NCBI GenBank assembly: GCA_034440355.1
Contig: JAWXBY010000054.1
Span: forward strand, 47,077-111,076
Direction of reading: 5' to 3'
Source: SZUA-430 sp034440355
GTDB taxonomy: Bacteria > Pseudomonadota > Alphaproteobacteria > Micropepsales > Micropepsaceae
Length of the DNA stretch: 64,000 nucleotides
Positions within the stretch are counted from its first letter, which is position 1. Every line of letters starts with the position of its first letter. The notes below the pieces were generated by a model. It was given only the letters and a program-made list of their open reading frames with translations. It ran no database searches and was not told the origin of the DNA. Of this stretch, positions 51,968-60,064 are shown in pieces. The position numbers were made by a program, and so were the translations under genes.

Positions 51968-52092
51968 GCCGTTCGATCACCTTGTCCGCAGCGTTTCTTG
52001 ATTCTTGAGGTCCGGGTTCAACACCCCTGACCCGTTGAAATATCTGTTTGCAGTCAACAGGTTGCCAAGAGTCGGAGGTTGCGCCCCGCCTA

Positions 52093-52125
52093 ATACTTGA
52101 CTACACCACTCGGGAAATCTATATC
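52093..52125 (+). promoter_or_regulatory. suf operon promoter with IscR/Rrf2-type binding site
   Basis: -35 TTGACT (52097-52102), 17-bp spacer and -10 TATATC (52120-52125). The region 52093-52118 reads ATA-C-TT-GACT-A..C-ACTC-GGG-AAAT, close to the E. coli type-1 IscR pattern ATAnnYGACTRnnnYAGTCRRnTAT, with the site covering the -35 and spacer. Implies repression by the product of the first gene. The predicted mRNA has a leader of about 115 nt. Confidence 0.65.
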
Positions 52126-52246
52126 GCCCATCCGAAAGCAAACGGGGCGCGCTTTCTACCACGGGTTAGGGGCGCGAAATCAAGAAATTCGAGCGCGCCA
52201 AACCGCGCGCCCCAGTTTCTGACCCGTCATATAAGGAGTTCGGCTG

Positions 52247-52714
52247 ATGAATCTAAGCACCAAAGGCCGCTACGCCGTGATGGCGATGGTCGACCTGGCG
52301 CGCCACGGCAACGGCAAGCCCGTGGCCCTGAATGAAATCGCCCAGCGCCAAGAAATCTCGCTCTCCTATCTGGAGCAGTTGTTCGCACGCCTGCGACGCG
52401 GCGGCCTTGTCGTCAGCGCCCGCGGACCCGGCGGCGGCTACCGCCTCGCGCGCGCCGCCGAAGACACGCGCATCTCCGACATCATGCTGGCGGTCGATGA
52501 ACCGCTCAAAGCCACGCGCTGCGATCTCGGTTCCCCGCGCGGCTGCACCGGCCAGCAGGGCCGCTGCATCACACATGATCTGTGGGAAGAACTCGGACAC
52601 CAGATCCATATCTTCTTGAGTTCGGTCACGGTGGCGGACGTCGTCAACAAACGCATCCTCGGCAAAAGCCGCGTCGAACACACTGAGCCGCAGCACGAGA
52701 ACGCAGCCGCTTAA
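52247..52714 (+). CDS. iscR: Rrf2 family Fe-S regulator IscR
   Basis: A 155-aa winged-helix repressor sensing Fe-S status. N-terminal MNLSTKGRYAVMAMVDLA and helix-turn-helix ISLSYLEQLFARLRRGGLV are typical. Ligands C92, C100, C107 and H110 fit the IscR cluster site, though Cys spacing is C-x7-C-x6-C instead of the E. coli C-x5-C-x5-C. AAGGAG lies 8 nt before the ATG. First gene of the suf operon; the site upstream suggests autoregulation. Confidence 0.93.
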   Translation: MNLSTKGRYAVMAMVDLARHGNGKPVALNEIAQRQEISLSYLEQLFARLRRGGLVVSARGPGGGYRLARAAEDTRISDIMLAVDEPLKATRCDLGSPRGCTGQQGRCITHDLWEELGHQIHIFLSSVTVADVVNKRILGKSRVEHTEPQHENAAA

Positions 52715-52733
52715 AAGAAGCAGCACAAGCGAC

Positions 52734-53882
52734 ATGCACGTCTACCTCGACTACAACGCAACCGCTCCACTGCGCCCCGAAGCGCGGGCGGCGATGCTGG
52801 CCGCGCTCGACGCGCCCGGCAACGCGCTGTCGGTCCACGCGCAAGGCCGCGCCGCACGCAGCTTGGTCGAGAAAGCCCGCCGCCAAATCGCTGCCGCCGT
52901 CGGCGCGCAACCCGATGACGTGATCTTCACCAGCGGCGGCACCGAAGCGAACACGTTAGCGTTACGCGGCGCGCTCCAAGCGGCATCGGCCGCCGGCGAA
53001 CGCATCACGCGCCTGATCGTCTCCGCCATCGAACACGACTCGATCCGCGCCACCGCCGCCGCATGCGAAGAAACATTCGCCGGCTTGCGCGTCCTCACAG
53101 CGCCCGTCACGCCGACCGGTTCGCTCAATCTCACGGAGTTCAAACGCCTCCTCGACGAAGGCAAGGGCCGCACGCTGGTCAGCCTCATGGCCGCGAACAA
53201 CGAAACCGGCGTCATCCAACCGGTCGCCGAAGCCGCCGCGGTCGCCAAAGCCCACCACGCGCTCGTCCACTGCGACGCGGTCCAGTCGCTTGGCAAGACG
53301 CCGGTGAACATCGCCGACCTCGGCGCTGACTACGTCTCGCTCAGTGCGCACAAGATCGGCGGCCCGCAAGGCGTCGGCGCGCTCGTCGTCCGCCAAGGCG
53401 CGCCGCTCGCACCGCAGCACCTGGGCGGCGGACAAGAATTCGGCCGCCGCGCCGGCACACACAACGTCGCCGCTATCGCAGCCTTCGGCGCAGCCGTCGA
53501 AGCCGCCACACGCGCGCTGCCGACAAACGTCGCACGCACCCAACTTGAACACCGCTTGAAGCACGCAAGCGCTGACGCCGTCATCTTCGGCGAAAGCGAA
53601 AACCGCCTGCCGAACACGATCTGCATCGCCGCGCCGTCCGTTCCGGCCGAGACGATGGTGATCGCGCTCGACCTCGACGGCTTCGCCGTCAGCGCCGGCG
53701 CGGCCTGCTCGTCGGGCAAAGTCACGCAGAGCCACGTCTTGACCGCGATGGGCGTCGCGCCCCAACTGGCGGCGAGCGCCATCCGCGTCAGCTTCGGCTG
53801 GAACACACAAGAACAAGAACTGTCGGCGTTCGCCGACGCCTGGTCGCGCATCGTCACGCGCGCCCAAGCGCGCGCCGCCTGA
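52734..53882 (+). CDS. Cysteine desulfurase, NifS/IscS type
   Basis: A 382-aa PLP enzyme that takes sulfur from cysteine to give alanine and a persulfide. PLP lysine K207 (SAHKIGGPQG), H101 region EHDSIR, and catalytic loop C325 (SAGAACSSGKVTQSHVL) are present. It is group I-like and distinct from the SufS further down, so the operon encodes two desulfurases. Nineteen nt after iscR. Confidence 0.95.
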   Translation: MHVYLDYNATAPLRPEARAAMLAALDAPGNALSVHAQGRAARSLVEKARRQIAAAVGAQPDDVIFTSGGTEANTLALRGALQAASAAGERITRLIVSAIEHDSIRATAAACEETFAGLRVLTAPVTPTGSLNLTEFKRLLDEGKGRTLVSLMAANNETGVIQPVAEAAAVAKAHHALVHCDAVQSLGKTPVNIADLGADYVSLSAHKIGGPQGVGALVVRQGAPLAPQHLGGGQEFGRRAGTHNVAAIAAFGAAVEAATRALPTNVARTQLEHRLKHASADAVIFGESENRLPNTICIAAPSVPAETMVIALDLDGFAVSAGAACSSGKVTQSHVLTAMGVAPQLAASAIRVSFGWNTQEQELSAFADAWSRIVTRAQARAA

Positions 53883-53892
53883 GGATAGCGAC

Positions 53893-55344
53893 ATGGCCGA
53901 ACAAGCAACCATCGACACCGTCGCGGCCCGCACCGTCGATCGCTACAAATACGGCTTCGTGACCGACATCGAGAGCGAGAAGGCTCCGAAGGGCCTGAAC
54001 GCCGACACCGTCCGCTACATCTCGGCCAAGAAGAACGAACCGGACTGGATGCTCGAATGGCGTCTGTCGGCCTTCGAACGCTGGCTCTCGATGCGCGAAC
54101 CGCGCTGGGCCAAACTGAAATACCCGCAGATCGATTATCAGAACGCGTATTACTACTCCGCGCCGAAATCGAAGCCGATGTTGGAAAGCCTGGATCAGGT
54201 CGATCCGAAATTGCTCGAGACCTACAAGAAACTCGGCATCCCGATCACCGAACAAAAAATGCTGGCCGGTGTCGCCGTCGACGCCGTGTTCGACAGCGTC
54301 TCGGTCGCGACCACCTTCAAGGAAAAGCTGAAGGAAGTCGGCGTCATCTTCTGCCCGATCTCCGAAGCCCTGCAGACGCACCCCGACCTCGTGCGCAAGT
54401 ATCTGGGCTCGGTCGTCCCCATCACCGACAACTTCTTCGCGACGCTGAACGCCGCCGTCTTCAGCGACGGCTCCTTCGTCTACATCCCGCCGGGCGTGCG
54501 CTGCCCGATGGAGCTCTCGACCTACTTCCGCATCAACGAAGCCCAAACCGGCCAGTTCGAACGCACGCTGATCATCGCCGACAAGGGCTCCTACGTCTCG
54601 TACTTGGAGGGCTGCACCGCTCCCATGCGCGACGAGAACCAACTGCACGCCGCCGTCGTCGAACTGATCGCGCTGGATGACGCCGAGATCAAATACTCGA
54701 CCGTCCAAAACTGGTACCCCGGCGACGAAAACGGCAAAGGCGGCATCTACAACTTTGTCACCAAGCGCGGCGACTGCCGCGGCCCTCGCTCCAAGATCAG
54801 CTGGACGCAAGTCGAAACCGGCTCCGCGATCACCTGGAAATACCCAAGCTGCATCCTGCGCGGTGACGACTCGGTCGGCGAATTCTTCTCGATCGCCATC
54901 GCCAACAACCATCAGCAAGCCGACACCGGCACCAAGATGGTCCACCTCGGCAAGAACACGCGCTCGCGCATCATCTCGAAGGGCATCAGCGCCGGCGTCG
55001 CACAAAACACCTACCGCGGCCTGGTCAGCGCCCACGCGAAAGCCGACAACGCGCGCAACTACACGCAATGCGACTCGCTGCTCATCGGCGCGAAATGCGG
55101 CGCCCACACCGTGCCCTACATTGAAAGCCGCAACCCCTCTGCCCAATTCGAACACGAGGCGACGACGTCGAAGATCAGCGACGACCAGCTGTTCTACTGC
55201 CTCTCGCGCGGTATACCCGCCGAGGAAGCAGTGACGCTCATCGTCAACGGCTTCTGCCGCGAAGTGCTGCAAAAGCTCCCCATGGAATTCGCCGTCGAAG
55301 CCCAAAAGCTCATCGGCGTCAGCTTGGAAGGAAGCGTCGGATGA
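53893..55344 (+). CDS. sufB: Fe-S cluster assembly scaffold SufB
   Basis: A 483-aa scaffold subunit of SufBC2D, which builds clusters on the cytoplasmic side. Its beta-helix includes PPGVRCPMELSTYFRINE and NWYPGDENGKGGIYNFVTKRG. The conserved sulfur-accepting C393 is in TQCDSLLIGAKCGAHTVPYIE. C-terminal GFCREVLQKLPMEFA is typical. Ten nt after the desulfurase; the stop overlaps the next ATG by 4 nt. Confidence 0.97.
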   Translation: MAEQATIDTVAARTVDRYKYGFVTDIESEKAPKGLNADTVRYISAKKNEPDWMLEWRLSAFERWLSMREPRWAKLKYPQIDYQNAYYYSAPKSKPMLESLDQVDPKLLETYKKLGIPITEQKMLAGVAVDAVFDSVSVATTFKEKLKEVGVIFCPISEALQTHPDLVRKYLGSVVPITDNFFATLNAAVFSDGSFVYIPPGVRCPMELSTYFRINEAQTGQFERTLIIADKGSYVSYLEGCTAPMRDENQLHAAVVELIALDDAEIKYSTVQNWYPGDENGKGGIYNFVTKRGDCRGPRSKISWTQVETGSAITWKYPSCILRGDDSVGEFFSIAIANNHQQADTGTKMVHLGKNTRSRIISKGISAGVAQNTYRGLVSAHAKADNARNYTQCDSLLIGAKCGAHTVPYIESRNPSAQFEHEATTSKISDDQLFYCLSRGIPAEEAVTLIVNGFCREVLQKLPMEFAVEAQKLIGVSLEGSVG

Positions 55345-55607
55345 CGAACAACCCCTACGACCGCCCCCGCGTCTACATCAATTGGGAGCGTGCGCGCCCG
55401 GCCGGTTGGCGCGGCTGGATCGCGATGATCGCGATCATTGCCGTGTCGATCGCGGCCCTGGCGCTGATCGCCATTGTCGCTTCCACGCTCTTTGTCGTCG
55501 CACTCGTGGTCGGTGCAGGCGCCGCCGCCGCATGGTTCATCGGCAACCTATTCCGCGGCCGCAAGGGCCGGGGCGTCGGCCCCTACAGAGGCAATACCGA
55601 TGCTTGA
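55341..55607 (+). CDS. Small membrane protein inside the suf operon (unknown)
   Basis: An 88-aa protein with two probable TM helices at about 27-47 and 50-68, an N terminus with many Arg/Trp (RARPAGWRGW) and a basic C-terminal tail (FRGRKGRG). It overlaps sufB by 4 nt (ATGA) and sufC by 8 nt, so it must be translated with the operon. No cysteine. I do not recognise the family. Its place suggests a link of the SUF machine to the membrane, but that is inference. Confidence 0.78.
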   Translation: MTNNPYDRPRVYINWERARPAGWRGWIAMIAIIAVSIAALALIAIVASTLFVVALVVGAGAAAAWFIGNLFRGRKGRGVGPYRGNTDA

Positions 55608-56346
55608 GATCAAAGATCTCCACGCCACCGTCGACGGCAAGAAAATCCTGAACGGCCTGACGCTCTCGCTGGGCAGCGGCGAAGTCCACGCCATCATGGG
55701 CCCGAACGGATCAGGCAAGTCGACGCTGTCGTATGTGCTGGCGGGGCGCCCCGGCTACGAAGTTACCTCCGGCACGGTCACCTTCCGCGGCCAAGACCTG
55801 CTCACGATGAAGACGGAAGAACGCGCCGCCGCCGGCATCTTCCTCGCGCTCCAATACCCCGTCGAAATCCCCGGCGTCACGACGATCAACTTCCTACGCA
55901 CCGCGCTGAACGCGCAAGCGAAAGCCCGCGGTGAAGTCGAACTCGACGCCGTGTCGTTCCTGAAACGCCTGAAGCAAGAACGCGAAGACCTGTCGATGTC
56001 CGACGAGATGGTCAAACGCGCCGTCAACGTCGGCTTCTCCGGCGGCGAAAAGAAACGCAACGAAGTCCTGCAAATGGCAATGCTGAAACCCTCGCTCGCC
56101 ATCCTGGACGAAACCGACTCCGGCCTCGACATTGACGCGCTGAAACTGGTCGCCGAAGGCGTCAACGCCATGCGCGCCCCGAACCGCAGCTTCCTCGTCA
56201 TCACGCACTACCAGCGCCTGCTCGACTACATCGTGCCCGACAAGGTCCACGTCCTAGCCGCAGGCCGCATCGCCAAGACCGGCGGGCCCGACCTCGCGCG
56301 CGAACTCGAAGCCAAGGGTTACGATGAGATCGTGAAGGCAGCGTAA
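55600..56346 (+). CDS. sufC: Fe-S assembly ATPase SufC
   Basis: A 248-aa ABC ATPase that drives SufB-SufD remodelling. Walker A GPNGSGKS (34-41), signature FSGGE (146-150), Walker B LAILDETDSGLDID. The SufC-specific E in Q-loop region ALQYPVEIPGV is present. Starts inside the preceding small gene. Its stop overlaps the ATG of sufD (TAATG). Confidence 0.97.
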   Translation: MLEIKDLHATVDGKKILNGLTLSLGSGEVHAIMGPNGSGKSTLSYVLAGRPGYEVTSGTVTFRGQDLLTMKTEERAAAGIFLALQYPVEIPGVTTINFLRTALNAQAKARGEVELDAVSFLKRLKQEREDLSMSDEMVKRAVNVGFSGGEKKRNEVLQMAMLKPSLAILDETDSGLDIDALKLVAEGVNAMRAPNRSFLVITHYQRLLDYIVPDKVHVLAAGRIAKTGGPDLARELEAKGYDEIVKAA

Positions 56347-57650
56347 TGACGGCACTCGACGTCAAAACGGAACGCACGCACGAAAGCGCCATGGCCGCGC
56401 TATTCGCAGAGGCGCGCGCGAATCTTCCAAGCCCCGCATGGCTGCAGCCGCTGCGCGCCGAAGCGCTCGCCCGCGTGTCGCGCGACGGCCTTCCGCACCG
56501 CCGCGTCGAAGCGTGGAAATACACCGACCTCCGCAACAAGCTGTCGACGGACCTCACGATCGCGACCGGCGCGGGCACGCCGCCGCCATCGCTCTTCGAA
56601 GGCATCGGCGCGCATCGCATCGACATCAACGGCGGCAAAGTCACGGCAAGCCCGCGCGGCGACGAACTACCCGACGGCCTGGAAGTCATCAGCCTCGCCG
56701 AAGCGCTGAAGACGCCGGCAGCCTGGCTGCGTCAATGGTTCGAACCCGGCAGCGACGCCCTCCAGAACCTGAACCTCGCCTTCGCCACAGACGGCGCGCT
56801 CATCCGCGTCGGTCGCGGCTTACAGCTCGACCGCCCCGTCCTCATCCGCTCGACACTCGTCGAAGCAGGCGTGATCAGCAACACGCGTTCGGTCGTCTAC
56901 CTGGAAGAAGGCGCCGAACTGACGCTGATCGAACTCGATGACGGCGCGACGGAAGCGCAGAGCCTCGCAAACGCGATGACATCGATCGTCCTCGAACCCG
57001 GCGCGCGTCTGAATCACCTGCGTGTGACGGCGAGCGCTGGGGCAGGGGTCGTCGTCCGCAACCACGACCTCGACCTCGCGCGCGACGCCGCATATGAAGG
57101 CGTGGTCCTATCGTCCGGCGCAGCGTTGGCGCGTCAGCAAATGTCCGTACGTCTCACCGGTCAAGGCGCGGATTTCAATCTCGCCTGCGCCTACGCGACA
57201 GGCGAAGGCGAACACGCCGACTACACGCTTGAGATCAGCCACGACGCGCCGAACACCAAGAGCCGCCTGCTCGCGAAGGGCGTCGCCTCAGGCAACGGCC
57301 ATGCCGCAGTTCAAGGCCGCGTGATCGTGAAGCCCGAAGCGCAAAAGACCGACAGCCATCAGATGTCGCGCGCGCTCCTTCTCTCGCCGCACGCCGAGAT
57401 CGACCAAAAGCCCGAACTTGAGATCTTCGCCGACGACGTGAAATGCGGACACGGCGCAGCCATCGGCGCGGTCGATCCCAACCAGATGTTCTACCTCCGC
57501 GCCCGCGGCATCCCCGAAGTCCAGGCGCGCAACATGCTCGTCGCCGCCTTTCTGGGCGAAGTGACCGAGCGCGTGCCCGGTATCTTCCGCAGCGCCGTCG
57601 ACGCCTGGCTGACCGCCCGCATGGCGACCGTCGGAGCCGCCCCCCAATGA
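56346..57650 (+). CDS. sufD: Fe-S assembly protein SufD
   Basis: A 434-aa partner of SufB. N-terminal helical part (WLQPLRAEALARVS..PHRRVEAWKYTDLR) then beta-helix with conserved VKCGHGAAIGAVDPNQMFYLRARGIPE near residue 365-390, holding the histidine equivalent to E. coli H360. Stop overlaps sufS by 4 nt. Needed for iron acquisition by the scaffold. Confidence 0.96.
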   Translation: MTALDVKTERTHESAMAALFAEARANLPSPAWLQPLRAEALARVSRDGLPHRRVEAWKYTDLRNKLSTDLTIATGAGTPPPSLFEGIGAHRIDINGGKVTASPRGDELPDGLEVISLAEALKTPAAWLRQWFEPGSDALQNLNLAFATDGALIRVGRGLQLDRPVLIRSTLVEAGVISNTRSVVYLEEGAELTLIELDDGATEAQSLANAMTSIVLEPGARLNHLRVTASAGAGVVVRNHDLDLARDAAYEGVVLSSGAALARQQMSVRLTGQGADFNLACAYATGEGEHADYTLEISHDAPNTKSRLLAKGVASGNGHAAVQGRVIVKPEAQKTDSHQMSRALLLSPHAEIDQKPELEIFADDVKCGHGAAIGAVDPNQMFYLRARGIPEVQARNMLVAAFLGEVTERVPGIFRSAVDAWLTARMATVGAAPQ

Positions 57651-58900
57651 CCGCGCTCGCCACCAAAGCGAAACACCAAAAGCGCGTCTTCGACGTCGCC
57701 CGCGTGCGTGAGGATTTTCCGATCCTCTCGACGCGCGTCAACGACAAGCCGCTCGTCTACTTCGACAATGCAGCGTCCGCGCAAAAACCGACGGCCGTGA
57801 TCGGCGCGATGACGCGCATGATGGAAACGTCCTACGCCAACGTTCACCGTGGCCTCCACGCGCTGTCGAACGCCGCGACCGACGGCTACGAACACGCGCG
57901 CGAAAAAGTCCGCGCCTTCATCAACGCCCCGTCGCCCGACCAGGTGATCTTCACCGGCGGCGGTACGGACTCGATCAATCTCGTCGCCAACAGTCTGGGC
58001 GCGTCGATCAAGGAAGGCGACGAGATCATCCTGTCGGAGATGGAACACCACTCCAACATCGTCCCCTGGCACTTCCTGCGCGAACGCAAAGGCGCGGTCC
58101 TGCGCTGGGCTCCGATCAAAGACGACGGCGCCTTCGACCTCGCCGCATTCGAAGCATTGCTCACCCCACGCACCAAACTCATCGCCGTCACCCACATGTC
58201 GAACGTGCTGGGCACCGTTACGCCGGTGAAAGAGATCGTCCGCATCGCCCACGCGCGCGGCGTGCCCGTCCTCTTCGACGGCTGCCAGGCCAGCGTTCAC
58301 ATGCCGATCGACGTGCAGGACATCGACTGCGACTTCTACGTCGCGACCGGCCACAAACTCTACGGCCCCACCGGCATCGGCGTGCTGTACATGAAGAAGG
58401 AATGGGCCGAACGTCTGCCCCCGTTCCGTGGCGGCGGCGAGATGATCGACGAAGTGCACAAAGACCGCGTCACCTACGGCCGCTCGCCCCAGCGCTTCGA
58501 AGCCGGCACGCCGCCGATCGTCGAAGCCGTCGGACTCGGCGCCGCGATCGACTACATCACCGCCTTCGACCGCGCCGATCTTATGCGCCAGGAACACGAT
58601 CTGCTCGCCTACGCGACCGAACGCTTGCAAGGCCTGAACTGGATCCACCTGCAAGGCACGACGCCCGACAAAGGCTCGATCCTCTCCTTCACGATGGACG
58701 GCGCGCACGCGCACGACATCGCGACCGTGATCGACCGTCAAGGCGTCGCCGTCCGCGCCGGCCACCACTGCGCACAGCCGCTGATGGAACGCCTCGGCGT
58801 CACCGCGACGGCGCGCGCCTCGTTCGCCTTCTACAACACACGCGCCGAGGTCGACGTCTTCGTCGACGCCTTGCACAAAGCGCACGGAATTTTTGCATGA
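57647..58900 (+). CDS. sufS: Cysteine desulfurase SufS
   Basis: A 417-aa group II cysteine desulfurase. PLP lysine K237 (ATGHKLYGPTGIG) and catalytic C375 (RAGHHCAQPLM) are intact. FDVARVREDFPILS and YANVHRGLHALS are family hallmarks. No sufE or sufU lies in the window, so its sulfur acceptor is encoded elsewhere or it works with SufB directly. Start ATG 57647 overlaps the sufD stop. Confidence 0.97.
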   Translation: MTALATKAKHQKRVFDVARVREDFPILSTRVNDKPLVYFDNAASAQKPTAVIGAMTRMMETSYANVHRGLHALSNAATDGYEHAREKVRAFINAPSPDQVIFTGGGTDSINLVANSLGASIKEGDEIILSEMEHHSNIVPWHFLRERKGAVLRWAPIKDDGAFDLAAFEALLTPRTKLIAVTHMSNVLGTVTPVKEIVRIAHARGVPVLFDGCQASVHMPIDVQDIDCDFYVATGHKLYGPTGIGVLYMKKEWAERLPPFRGGGEMIDEVHKDRVTYGRSPQRFEAGTPPIVEAVGLGAAIDYITAFDRADLMRQEHDLLAYATERLQGLNWIHLQGTTPDKGSILSFTMDGAHAHDIATVIDRQGVAVRAGHHCAQPLMERLGVTATARASFAFYNTRAEVDVFVDALHKAHGIFA

Positions 58901-59247
58901 GCGCCAGCGAAACGAAGCCATCGGCCCTGACGCCCGAGCAGTTGGAAGAGATGACGCAATCTCTCGTCCGCGAACTCAAAACCGTCTTCGACCCGGAAAT
59001 TCCGGTCGACATCTACGAACTCGGCCTCATCTACAAAATCGACGTCTCCGACGACAAAGACGTCGTCATCGACATGACGCTGACCGCGCCCGCATGCCCC
59101 GTCGCCGGCGAGATGCCGGGCTGGGTCAAGGACGCCGTCGCGCGCGTCCCCGGCGTGCGCGAAGTGACGGTAAACATGGTTTTCGACCCGCCATGGACGC
59201 CGGAACGCATGTCCGAAGAAGCCAAACTTGAACTCAACATGTTTTGA
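58897..59247 (+). CDS. sufT: SUF system maturation protein SufT (DUF59/MIP18 family)
   Basis: A 116-aa DUF59 protein involved in Fe-S maturation under high demand. VFDPEIPVDIYELGLIYKIDV and TLTAPACPVAGEMP (C67) are diagnostic, and VVFDPPWTPE-like NMVFDPPWTPERMS closes the domain. The ATG overlaps the sufS stop by 4 nt. Symbol from context and family. Confidence 0.93.
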   Translation: MSASETKPSALTPEQLEEMTQSLVRELKTVFDPEIPVDIYELGLIYKIDVSDDKDVVIDMTLTAPACPVAGEMPGWVKDAVARVPGVREVTVNMVFDPPWTPERMSEEAKLELNMF

Positions 59248-59265
59248 ACCAGATTCCGGTGTGCC

Positions 59266-59652
59266 ATGACTGACGTTCAACAACCCGCCAAGCCCCGCCG
59301 CGAACGCCCCAAGGCGCTGCGCCTAACCGACGCCGCCGCCGAACAGGTGAAGGCGGCGATGGACAAGGCGGAGAAGCCCTACGTCGGCATCCGCATCGGC
59401 CTGAAGAACGCAGGCTGCGCCGGCATGTCCTACACGATGGACTACGCGGAAAAGCAGAACCCGCTCGACGAAGTCGTCGAGGACAAAGGCGTCAAAATCC
59501 TGATCGAACCTAAGGCGATCCTCTTCCTGCTCGGCACGGAAATGGATTTCGTCCGCGACAAACTCCAAGCGCGCTTCGTCTTCAACAATCCGAACCAAAC
59601 CAGCGCCTGCGGTTGCGGCGAGTCGGTCGCGCTAAAGGCGGCGGTTCAATAG
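59266..59652 (+). CDS. sufA: A-type Fe-S carrier (SufA/IscA)
   Basis: A 128-aa carrier that moves clusters from the scaffold to target enzymes. Three conserved cysteines C51 (NAGCAGMSY), C115 and C117 (TSACGCGES) are all present. A basic Pro-rich N-terminal extension (about 17 residues) precedes the fold. Eighteen nt after sufT. Last SUF gene of the operon. Confidence 0.95.
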   Translation: MTDVQQPAKPRRERPKALRLTDAAAEQVKAAMDKAEKPYVGIRIGLKNAGCAGMSYTMDYAEKQNPLDEVVEDKGVKILIEPKAILFLLGTEMDFVRDKLQARFVFNNPNQTSACGCGESVALKAAVQ

Positions 59653-59656
59653 GGTC

Positions 59657-60064
59657 GTGGCGATCAACGCCGCATTCCGCGACCACATCGCCGACCTCTT
59701 CAACCCGTACGGCGCGGTGACGTTCAAACGCTTCTTCGGCGGCACCGGCCTCTACCACAAAGAGCGCCTCTTCGGTTTCATCATGCGAGACCGCGTCTAC
59801 CTGAAGACGAACGACGAAACGCGCGCCGCCTACGAAGCCGAAGGCGCCGAACCCTTTACCTTCAAGAACGCCGCCGGCGAGACCATAACGATCTCCTACT
59901 ACGAACTCCCGGCGCGCCTGCACGACGACACCGACGAACTCGGTCGCTGGGTCCGCCAAGCCCACGACGTCGCCACAGTCCCGCGCACCCGTAAGCGCGC
60001 GATCTCGAAAGGCAAACTGCCCAGCGACCTGCCGCTGCTGCCAGCGAAGAAGAAAAAGAAATAA
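59657..60064 (+). CDS. TfoX/Sxy N-terminal domain protein
   Basis: A 135-aa protein with FGGTGLYHKERLFGFIMRDRVYLKT, ending in a Lys-rich tail. TfoX N-domain proteins are linked with competence regulation in gammaproteobacteria, but stand-alone forms in alphaproteobacteria have no known role. GTG at 59657 lies 4 nt after sufA, so it may be co-transcribed. Its stop abuts the convergent haem protein gene. Confidence 0.88.
   Translation: MAINAAFRDHIADLFNPYGAVTFKRFFGGTGLYHKERLFGFIMRDRVYLKTNDETRAAYEAEGAEPFTFKNAAGETITISYYELPARLHDDTDELGRWVRQAHDVATVPRTRKRAISKGKLPSDLPLLPAKKKKK

Noticed and set aside
52005..52080. A GGGTTCAAC segment resembling a tRNA T-arm.
   Set aside because: No matching acceptor, anticodon or D-arm sequence around it.
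53854..55305. A 483-codon open frame antisense to sufB.
   Set aside because: Low-complexity translation with no motif; sufB with its conserved cysteine occupies the other strand.
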